Assembly (NCBI GenBank): GCA_964571815.1
Contig: CAZNDN010000112.1
Span: 1 to 12,940 of the forward strand
Direction of reading: 5' to 3'
Source of the DNA: CAZNDN01 sp964571815
Lineage (GTDB): Bacteria > Fibrobacterota > Chitinivibrionia > Chitinivibrionales > WJKA01
DNA: 12,940 nucleotides
Shown here: positions 1 through 7,200 of the stretch, one piece after another
Numbering within the stretch: position 1 is the first letter of the stretch
How the letters are laid out: each line of letters starts with the position of its first letter
The notes under the pieces: model-generated
Told to the model about the DNA's origin: nothing
The model's database searches: none
What the model saw: the letters and a program-made list of their open reading frames with translations, nothing else
Made by a program: the position numbers and the translations under genes

Positions 1-221
1 ATACTATATGACAATGCGCCGGAGACAAAAGAAATCTATCGTACGAGCCGCGACGCTCCGGCGAGCGGAGTGGCCTGGTTTGGCTTTGACGCTGCCGTGC
101 TCGGGATACCGCGACGCTTGTGTCGAAATCGCCGACCGTCCGTGGATCCCCAGAACCATCCCTCGAGCCTTTCTGAACCACCGACCTTTCTACCTTCGCA
201 TCTAGTCTCCCACCGAACTCG

Positions 222-235
222 ACCGCGATCGCGGT
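222..235. promoter_or_regulatory. Perfect 14-bp palindrome, candidate operator
   Basis: ACCGCGATCGCGGT equals its own reverse complement. It lies about 150 bases before the first start codon of the metal-export operon, a plausible place for a dimeric regulator. It does not match the CueR/MerR, CopY or CusR site patterns that I know. The inner GCGATCGC is also an octamer that recurs by chance in GC-rich coding DNA (a copy lies inside the pump gene near 7003), so operator function is only a guess. Confidence 0.25.
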
Positions 236-347
236 GCACGTTTTCATGCTCCGCCATCGCTCTGTTTCGCTTCAAAACCACACATAGCAGTGCATCAGCA
301 CCACCGGCCGTGATGCCGGCGCGGAGCGGATGCGCAACAGTATCGAC

Positions 348-366
348 GCGGGTGATTCGTGCCCGC
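348..366 (+). promoter_or_regulatory. Hairpin just before the first ribosome binding site
   Basis: GCGGG (348-352) can pair with CCCGC (362-366) around a 9-base loop. The stem ends 6 bases before the AAAGGAA ribosome binding site (373-379) of the YHS gene. In the transcript it could affect access of the ribosome. The stem is short and the region is GC-rich, so chance is a real alternative. Confidence 0.2.
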
Positions 367-385
367 ACACCGAAAGGAATTGGTC

Positions 386-883
386 ATGAACGCTACATCA
401 ATAATCACGGCAACAATCTCCACCGCGGCAGTTGTTCTTTCGCTTGATGCTCCGCTGCACGCGGGCAAGACGGCCCACAAGGCCGGTTCCGGTGCGAAAT
501 CGGAACCCTCCGAGCTTGCACCTCAAAGCACCTGTCCGGTCATGGGTGGTGAGATCGAGAAGGAGCTCTATGCCGATCACGATGGGAAACGGGTGTACTT
601 CTGCTGTGAAGGGTGTATCGGAGAGTTTAACAAGGACCCCGAAACGTATCTCGGCAAGTTGAACGAAGCGGGTCAGAAACCTAAGTCCCTTGCGAGCGCC
701 GGGGCGCAGACCACCTGCCCGGTCATGGGCGGAGCGATCAACAAGGAGTTGTATGCGGACTACCAGGGGAAACGGGTATATTTCTGCTGCGGGGGATGCA
801 AGGGCCCGTTCGAGGAGGACCCGGAGAAATACCTGAAGAAGCTGCGGGAATCGGGTCAGGAACCGGAGGCAATTCCAAACTGA
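386..883 (+). CDS. Secreted tandem YHS-domain metal-binding protein
   Basis: This 165-residue protein is probably a periplasmic metal-capture protein. Residues 1-26 look like a signal peptide: a short hydrophobic stretch, then PLHA before GK as a likely cleavage site. Two nearly identical YHS-type modules follow. Each begins TCPVMGG and ends with a VYFCC-x-GC cluster: C50, C73, C74, C77 in the first and C111, C134, C135, C138 in the second. Such modules, also found in copper ATPases and efflux proteins, are thought to bind soft metals; copper or silver is inferred from the downstream CusCBA-like genes. I chose the ATG at 386 because AAAGGAA (373-379) is well placed; a GTG at 359 in frame would spoil the signal peptide. 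The stop at 883 is 14 bases before the channel gene, so this is probably the first gene of the operon. The modules also match at DNA level, which points to a fairly recent internal duplication. Confidence 0.85.
   Translation: MNATSIITATISTAAVVLSLDAPLHAGKTAHKAGSGAKSEPSELAPQSTCPVMGGEIEKELYADHDGKRVYFCCEGCIGEFNKDPETYLGKLNEAGQKPKSLASAGAQTTCPVMGGAINKELYADYQGKRVYFCCGGCKGPFEEDPEKYLKKLRESGQEPEAIPN
524..883 (+). repeat. Tandem duplication of the YHS module (183-bp unit)
   Basis: Unit 1 (524-706) and unit 2 (707-883) are consecutive copies with a 61-codon period. Near-identical DNA blocks include CACCTG(T/C)CCGGTCATGGG and GGGAAACGGGT, and the cysteine codons align exactly. Similarity fades at the end of each unit, where the linker residues differ (KPKSLAS versus EPEAIPN). 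Confidence 0.8.
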
Positions 884-897
884 GGAGGGGTTGTATC

Positions 898-2220
898 ATG
901 CCGGAATGCTCAACGCAGACCTTTGACAGGGGGGGGGCAGGTAAGGCGCTCCTGCTGTCGTTTCTTATGGTGTCGGTGGCAGTCCACGCACAGCCGCGGC
1001 GTTCGGTCAATGATTACATCGACCTTGCTCTTGAGCGCAATCCGCGCATCGAAGCGGCCGGGAGAAGCGTGGCGGCGGCCCGGGAGGAAACGCGCGTGGC
1101 GGGAGTTCTGCCCAATCCCTCGGTGGCGGGCGGCTTTTTTATCTCCGAAGTGGAAACGCGTGTGGGGCCGCAGCGAGCCAGGCTGGGGCTGTCGCAGAAG
1201 ATACCCTGGCCGGGCAAGCTTACCGGCAAGCGCGACGTGGCTCATCGTGCCCTGGGCGCCCGGCGGGAGGAATCCCGTCGGGTCCGTTCAGAGGTTGTTG
1301 CCGACGTGCGCCGGACGTATGCATCGTTGTACGCCGCCGGCGAAGCGGTCAGAGTGAGTCGTGAGAGCCTGAATTTGCTCCGGCAGTGGGAATCGGTCCT
1401 CTTGACCGATTACGCAAACGACCGAACCACGCAGGCATCGGTGCTGAAACTCCAGGTGGAGATGGCAATCCTGGAAGATCACATCGAGAGCCTCCGATCC
1501 CGGGGCAGGAGACTGCGCGAAGAGATGGTATCTCTTGTCAACGTCGATCCGGGGTTTGACATCCCGTATCCGGACACGCTTCCGCATCGTCCCGTGCCGG
1601 CAGTGTACCTCGAATCCATCGACACTTTGTTGGCCTCGAATCCCGGCGTGCGCACGGAGGCGCACAGGGTCAAGCAGGCGCGCGCCGAAGAGGCGTTGGC
1701 GCGTCGTTCGTACGCTCCCGATTTCATGCTCATGACCGGTTACATTATCACCGACCAATCGTCTTCGTCGATGGTGTCGCCGGACGAAAACGGCAAGGAC
1801 CCGTGGATCGTGGAGGTATCGGCGAGCCTGCCGGTGTGGTTCGGCGCCAACCGCGGCCGTGTGCGCAAGGCGGGCGAGCTGCGACGGGCGCGGGAGCTGA
1901 TGCTTGAGAGTGCGGGGGACGAGGTCCGGGCCGCGATGACCGGGGTGGCCGAGGAATATCGGGATGCCGGCAGGAGGATCACCCTGCTGCGTGAGGTCGT
2001 TGTTCCCCGGGCGCGTCAGAGTCTTGAAGTGGTGCAGGAAGCGTACATGAACAATCGCGCGGAATTGCTGGACCTGCTCGATGCGCAGAGGATGCTTCTT
2101 GATTTGCAGAAGACGCTTGCGGAGCAGGAGGCGCGACGTGAGAAGGGGGCCGCGGTGATCGGAATGCTTCTGGGTCGTGATCAGATTATGGAAAAGGAAG
2201 AGGGGAGGTCGGGGCAATGA
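898..2220 (+). CDS. cusC: CusC/TolC-family outer-membrane efflux protein
   Basis: This 440-residue protein is the outer-membrane channel of the tripartite metal pump, a trimer that crosses the outer membrane and periplasm. Residues 1-31 form a signal peptide, with hydrophobic LLLSFLMVSVAV and probable cleavage after VHA. There is no lipobox cysteine, unlike E. coli CusC, which is a lipoprotein. The mature part has the two long alpha-helical repeats of the OEP family (about 38-225 and 235-430): it opens with DYIDLALERNPRIEAAG and the second repeat ends with QEAYMNNRAELLDLLDAQR, typical of CzcC/CusC proteins. The ATG at 898 follows a strong GAGGAGG site (882-888). The reading frame extends further upstream, but those codons overlap the YHS gene in another frame. 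The stop overlaps the adaptor start in ATGA, indicating translational coupling. A run of nine G lies in codons 11-13. The family is clear; the copper assignment rests on the neighbours. Confidence 0.9.
   Translation: MPECSTQTFDRGGAGKALLLSFLMVSVAVHAQPRRSVNDYIDLALERNPRIEAAGRSVAAAREETRVAGVLPNPSVAGGFFISEVETRVGPQRARLGLSQKIPWPGKLTGKRDVAHRALGARREESRRVRSEVVADVRRTYASLYAAGEAVRVSRESLNLLRQWESVLLTDYANDRTTQASVLKLQVEMAILEDHIESLRSRGRRLREEMVSLVNVDPGFDIPYPDTLPHRPVPAVYLESIDTLLASNPGVRTEAHRVKQARAEEALARRSYAPDFMLMTGYIITDQSSSSMVSPDENGKDPWIVEVSASLPVWFGANRGRVRKAGELRRARELMLESAGDEVRAAMTGVAEEYRDAGRRITLLREVVVPRARQSLEVVQEAYMNNRAELLDLLDAQRMLLDLQKTLAEQEARREKGAAVIGMLLGRDQIMEKEEGRSGQ
929..937 (+). repeat. G9 homopolymer tract inside the channel gene signal sequence
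   Basis: Nine consecutive G bases encode part of R-G-G just before the hydrophobic core of the signal peptide. Gain or loss of one base would shift the frame before any mature protein is made. Such tracts can act as phase-variation switches in some bacteria; here this is only a possibility, since shorter G runs (8 at 3875-3882, 7 at 8384-8390) also occur nearby. Confidence 0.7.
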
Positions 2221-4226
2221 AACGTTTGTTGAACAAGGCGGCAGGGAGTCGAATCGCTCTGGGGCTCGGTATGCTTTCGCTGCTTGTGATTGGCTTTTAT
2301 CTGGGGCGTGCCGGGAGGGAGTCGGGCGCAATGACCGGCGAGCATGTCCACGCGGAGGCAGATACGGGAGAAGAGACGGTGTGGACCTGTTCCATGCACC
2401 CGCAGATCAAGATGCCGGAACCGGGACAGTGTCCGATCTGTTTCATGGACCTGATTCCGCTTGAGACCGGCGGCGCCGCGGGAGAGAGCGAACTCCCGCG
2501 TCTGACCATCTCGGAGAGCGCCGCCGTTCTTGCGGCGATCAGGACCGCGCCGGCCGTTCGTCGCGGAGCACGTACCGATATCCGGCTTTCCGGCAAGATT
2601 CAGCCTGATGAAACCAGGGTTGAGATTATCAGCGCCCGTATCGCCGGTCGAATCGACCGTCTGTTCGTTGACTATGAAGGAATTGCCGTGAGCAAAGGCG
2701 ATCACCTTGCGCGGATCTACAGCCCCGAACTGGTCTCCCTGCAGAAAGAACTGCTGGAAGCCGGCAAGGCCGCGCGGGAGTTGAGCCCCGATGCATCCGC
2801 CCTTGTCCGCCGCAGCACCGAGCGCACGCTGGAAGCGGTCAAGGAGAAACTGCGGTTGCTGGGATTCGGCGATCGCGAGGTACGTGCGACGCTTGAGCGG
2901 GGGGAAACGATCGAGCACATGACACTGTGGGCTTCACAGCAGGGGATTGTCCTGAAGAAGCTCATTGAAGAGGGCGCGTACGTCGGTGAGGGAAGTCCTC
3001 TGTTTCATATCGCCGACCTGTCGAAACTCTGGGTTGTGCTCGATGCCTACGAATCGGATCTGGTGTGGCTCAGGCTTGGACAGAACGTCGAGTTTTCGGT
3101 CGAGGCGTGGCCGGGAGATCTGTTTACGGGGGTGATTTCATTTGTCGACCCCGTGGTCGACCCGCGTACGCGCACGGTCGAAGTACGTGTCATTACCGAC
3201 AATGCCGACCTGCGGCTGAAACCGGAGATGTTTGTCAGGGCGGTGGTTCATGTCGAGGTCGGCAAGAGCGGGGGCGTCAGAAGCGGCTCCCTCCGCGGCA
3301 AATGGATCAGTCCCATGCACCCGCAGATTGTCAAGGACAACCCCGGTACGTGCGATATCTGCGGCATGCCGCTGGTACCGGCTGAGGAACTGGGATACGT
3401 CACGGGCGGGCTGGAGAGCGTCGACCCGATCCTGATCCCGGCGACCGCGCCGCTGATTACCGGCACACGAGCGGTAGTCTATGTCGAAATTCCGGACACG
3501 GAGCAGCCCACGTACGAAGGGCGAGAAGTGAAGCTCGGGCCGCGTGTCGGCGATCACTACATTGTCAAGTCGGGGATTGCCGAAGGGGAGCGGGTTGTGG
3601 TCAACGGGGCATTCAAGATTGACGGCGAACTGCAGATCAGGGCGCGGCCGAGCATGATGAGTCCGCGGAAGGATACGTCACGAACGCCTGCGGGGCACGG
3701 CGCGGAGAAGACGGCTCCCGGCACGGAGCGGGATATCCGCGAGGGACCGCCGTCGGCGGAGTTCGTCTCCTCCCTGTCTCCCGTGTACAAAGCGTACTTC
3801 GCGGTGTCCGTGGCCCTGGCCGGCGACAATCCGGAGACGGCTCTGGCTTCCATGCGAAAGCTCCGTACGGCTATGGGGGGGGTTGCCCGACCGGAGGGCA
3901 AACGATATGACGCATGGGATGGGGCCGCCGAGCAGTTGCGTGAAGGCCTTTCGCACGTGGAACACCTGGAAGCGATAGCGGATGCCCGCGAGTTGTTCGA
4001 GAAACTTTCCCGTCAGGTCATCATGCTGCAGAAACACTACGGTCACGAGGGTGACGGCATGCGCTATCTGGCCTTCTGTCCCATGGCGTTCGGCAACGCG
4101 GGCGCTTACTGGCTGCAGCGCCGCGAGCAGATCAACAACCCGTATTACGGGTCGCAGATGCTTCGGTGCGGGGAGATCAGGGAGAACCTGCCGGCACGGC
4201 CGCACGGATCGCGGAGCGAGCAGTAG
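2217..4226 (+). CDS. cusB: CusB-type RND periplasmic adaptor with two metal-binding motifs and DUF3347
   Basis: This 669-residue adaptor (membrane fusion protein) would link the RND pump to the outer channel. A membrane anchor lies at about 13-30. A heavy-metal-binding motif follows at 57-82 (TCSMHP ... CPICFMDL; C58, M60, H61, C72, C75, M77). Then come the barrel-sandwich and helical hairpin parts (about 140-265) and a beta-barrel (about 270-350). A second metal-binding motif is inserted at 362-388 (SPMHP ... CDICGMPLVP); it keeps M367, H368, C379, C382 and M384, but its first cysteine is serine. The membrane-proximal part spans about 390-485. The C-terminal part (about 515-655) matches DUF3347, seen in copper proteins of Bacteroidota: VYKAYF, CPMAF (C621, M623), WLQ, NPYYG and MLRCG (M648, C651). 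The protein is much longer than E. coli CusB (about 400 residues) because of these modules. The start overlaps the channel gene stop (ATGA), with GAGGGGAGG upstream. Role is well supported; Cu(I)/Ag(I) as substrate is inferred. Confidence 0.9.
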   Translation: MKRLLNKAAGSRIALGLGMLSLLVIGFYLGRAGRESGAMTGEHVHAEADTGEETVWTCSMHPQIKMPEPGQCPICFMDLIPLETGGAAGESELPRLTISESAAVLAAIRTAPAVRRGARTDIRLSGKIQPDETRVEIISARIAGRIDRLFVDYEGIAVSKGDHLARIYSPELVSLQKELLEAGKAARELSPDASALVRRSTERTLEAVKEKLRLLGFGDREVRATLERGETIEHMTLWASQQGIVLKKLIEEGAYVGEGSPLFHIADLSKLWVVLDAYESDLVWLRLGQNVEFSVEAWPGDLFTGVISFVDPVVDPRTRTVEVRVITDNADLRLKPEMFVRAVVHVEVGKSGGVRSGSLRGKWISPMHPQIVKDNPGTCDICGMPLVPAEELGYVTGGLESVDPILIPATAPLITGTRAVVYVEIPDTEQPTYEGREVKLGPRVGDHYIVKSGIAEGERVVVNGAFKIDGELQIRARPSMMSPRKDTSRTPAGHGAEKTAPGTERDIREGPPSAEFVSSLSPVYKAYFAVSVALAGDNPETALASMRKLRTAMGGVARPEGKRYDAWDGAAEQLREGLSHVEHLEAIADARELFEKLSRQVIMLQKHYGHEGDGMRYLAFCPMAFGNAGAYWLQRREQINNPYYGSQMLRCGEIRENLPARPHGSRSEQ

Positions 4227-4235
4227 GGGCTGGAT

Positions 4236-4280
4236 ATGAGTTTTCTACGCCTGAAATCCGGAAAGGGAAACCGATGGTAA
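4236..4280 (+). CDS. Possible 14-codon mini-ORF bridging adaptor and pump genes
   Basis: The peptide would be MSFLRLKSGKGNRW. Its ATG sits 7 bases after AGGGG (4225-4229), which overlaps the adaptor stop, and its TAA overlaps the start of the pump gene (ATG 4274, then GTAA). The arrangement would let ribosomes leaving the adaptor gene translate the short frame and reinitiate at the pump start. No similarity is recognised and such a short frame can arise by chance; it is listed because both its signal and its overlap are well placed. Confidence 0.25.
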   Translation: MSFLRLKSGKGNRW

Positions 4281-7200
4281 ACAAGCTACTGCGCTTCTGT
4301 CTTGACAACAAGCTGGTTGTCGGCCTGGGCGCGTTCGGCGTGCTCACCTGGGGTGTGATCGTCGCTCCTTTTGACTGGGATATCGGGTTGATCGAGCGCA
4401 ATCCGGTGCCGGTCGACGCCATACCCGATATTGGTGAGAACCAGCAGATCGTCTTCACCCCGTGGCCCGGGCGAAGCCCGCAGGATATCGAAGATCAGGT
4501 CACGTACCCGCTTACCGTGGCATTGCTGGGAATTCCCGAAGTCAAGACGGTTCGCAGTTTCTCGATGTTCGGGTTTTCGAGCATCTATGTGGTGTTCAAG
4601 GAGAAGGCCGACTTCTACTGGTCCCGAAGCAGGATACTGGAGAAGCTCGGGTCACTGCCCCCCGGGACGGTTCCCGATGGGGTGAAACCCACGATGGGCC
4701 CCGACGCCACGGCCCTGGGGCAGGTGTTCTGGTACACGCTGGAGGGGCGGGACCGGGAAGGCAATCCCGCGGGGGGATGGGGGCTCAGGGAGTTGCGCTC
4801 CATCCAGGACTGGTACGTGCGCTACGGCCTGATGGCGGCCGAGGGGGTTGCCGAGGTGGCCTCGGTGGGCGGGTATGTGAAGGAGTACCAGATCGACGTT
4901 GACCCCGATGCGATGCGCGGGCACGGCGTGACGCTGGAGCAGGTGTACGGGGCGGTCAGGATGTCGAACCTGGATGTGGGCGCGCGGACTCTCGAGATCA
5001 ACAGCGTCGAGTACGTGATCCGCGGGATTGGTTTTGTAAAGAGCGTGGAGGACCTGAGAAAAAGCGTTGTCCGTGTGGCCGACAACGTGCCGATTACGGT
5101 GGGGGATATCGCCCACGTAAAACTGGGTCCGGCCCCGCGGCGGGGCGTACTTGACAAGGGCGGGGCCGAAGCGGTGGGCGGGGTGGTGGTGACCCGTTAC
5201 GGCGAAAATCCGCTGAGGGTGATCAAGAATGTGAAAGAGAAGATCGAGCAGATAGCTCCCGGGCTTCCCGAGAAGCGGCTGGACGACGGTTCCCTGTCGA
5301 AGGTGACGATCGTGCCGTTCTACGATCGTACCGAACTGATCAAGGAAACCCTGGGCACGCTCAGCACCGCGATCATGCTGGAGATCCTGATCACGGTGCT
5401 CGTGATCCTGGTCATGATCAACAATCTCGAAAGCTCGCTGGTGATCTCCGGCATGCTTCCCCTGGCCGTGCTCATGAGTTTCATCGGAATGAAACTGTTC
5501 GGCGTCGATGCCAACATCGTGTCGCTTTCCGGCATTGCCATAGCGATCGGTACGACCGTGGACATGGGAATTGTCCTGAGTGAGAACGTGATCAAGCATC
5601 TGGAGCGGGCTCATCCGGAGGAGAGTACGCGCGAGGTGGTGTACCGGGCCGCCTCGGAGGTGGGAGGGGCGATCCTGACCGCCGTGCTCACCACCGTAGT
5701 CAGCTTTCTGCCGGTGTTCACGATGCAGGCGGCTGAAGGAAAACTGTTTAAGCCGCTGGCATACACCAAGACCTTCGCTCTGATCGCGTCGGTCATTGTC
5801 GCACTCACCCTTCTGCCGCCGGTCCTTCACGCGTTGTTCAACCGCGGCAAAGGCGCCGCAACCGGCATCCTCCGGTGGCCCGCGGCGGTGTTTCTGATCG
5901 TGGCGGGGGTGGTTTTCCTGGCGGCGGTGAACTGGTGGTCCGGCGTGCTGCTGATCCTCTTCGGAGCTCGTCTGCTCGCCGGCCGTCTGCTGCCTCAACG
6001 GGTCCGCGGTCGCCTCCCGCTGATCGTCAACGGCTGTGTGGTGGTAATCGTCGGGCTGCTTCTGACCATGGAATGGCTGCCGGTGGGCGCCCGGCGATCG
6101 CTTGCGGTGAACCTGCTCTTTGTGGCGCTGACCGTGGGGGGACTGTTGCTGCTTTTCGGGTGGATCGTGAAGGTGTACCCGCGCGTGCTGGGATACTTCC
6201 TGGCGCACAAGAGCCACTTTCTTGTGCCGGTGGGCGGACTTCTTCTGCTGGGCGCGACTATCTGGCTGGGATTCGGGACGGTCTTTTTCTTCGTGCCCAA
6301 GGCCCTGTACCGGGTCCCCGCGGTCTCGGCCGTCGCACACGCCTTCCCGGGGCTGGGCAAGGAATTCATGCCGCCTCTGGATGAGGGCTCGTATCTGTAC
6401 ATGCCCACGACCATGACGCATGCCTCGGTGGGGGAGGTCCATGAGATTCTGCGTATTCAGGATCTGGCGATGAGCAACATTCCCGAAGTGGAGAGTGCGG
6501 TAGGGAAGCTGGGGCGCGTGATGAGTCCGCTGGATCCGGCGCCCGTTTCGATGATCGAGACGATCATTACGATCAAACCGGAGTATATCGTTGATGAAAG
6601 CGGGAAGCGGATGCGTTTTCTTTACGACCGGCGGAAAAGGGAGTTCGTTCGCGACAGCGTGGGAGAACTGATTCCCGACCCGCGGGGCAGGCCGTACCGG
6701 CAGTGGAGAGAGCATGTCGAGGAGGCCGACGATATCTGGGATGAGATCGTGGAGAAGGCGCAGGTGGTGGGAGTGACCGCGGCGCCCCGTCTGCAGCCGA
6801 TCGCGGCGAGGATTGTGATGCTGCAAAGCGGTATGCGGGCGCCCATGGGGATCAAGGTACACGGTCCCGACCTGGAAACGATCGAGCGTTTCGGCCTTCG
6901 TCTCGAGAAGTACCTCAAGGAGGTTCCGTCGGTGCGCGCCTCGGCGGTTTACGCCGATCGGATTGTGGGCAAGCCCTACCTTGAGATCGAGATCGATCGC
7001 GATGCGATCGCGCGCTACGGTATCCATGTTCGCAATGTGAACAATATCATCGAGATTGCCCTGGGCGGCAAACCCGTGACCACTACCGTCGAGGGGCGGG
7101 AGCGATACCGTGTCAGAATCCGCTACCCTCGTGAACGCCGAGGGCTGGGCGGGGGGATCGAAGATCTGGAGCAGGTGCTGGTTACAACGTTGAGCGGTGA

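Larger units (their letters stand above)
1..385. other. Gene-free upstream region with inverted repeats
   Basis: No reading frame here looks like a protein: those open on either strand are short, basic and arginine/proline-rich, as expected for random GC-rich sequence, and none has a good ribosome binding site. No tRNA cloverleaf was recognised by eye. The stretch contains an 8-base inverted repeat (17-24 with 56-63), a 14-base perfect palindrome (222-235), a hairpin at 304-319 and another at 348-366 just before the first ribosome binding site. It should hold the promoter and operator of the metal-export operon, but I could not assign convincing -35 and -10 boxes. Confidence 0.6.

Noticed and set aside
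1..385. Short frames at the left edge as genes
   Set aside because: They are short, arginine- and proline-rich, lack ribosome binding sites and overlap each other on both strands.
359..385. GTG at 359 as start of the YHS protein
   Set aside because: It would add nine mostly charged residues before the signal peptide and lies upstream of the good AAAGGAA site that serves the ATG at 386.
1288..2331. A minus-strand frame of about 347 codons opposite the channel gene
   Set aside because: The composition is basic and low in order, without a ribosome binding site or domain. The plus-strand OEP protein explains the sequence.
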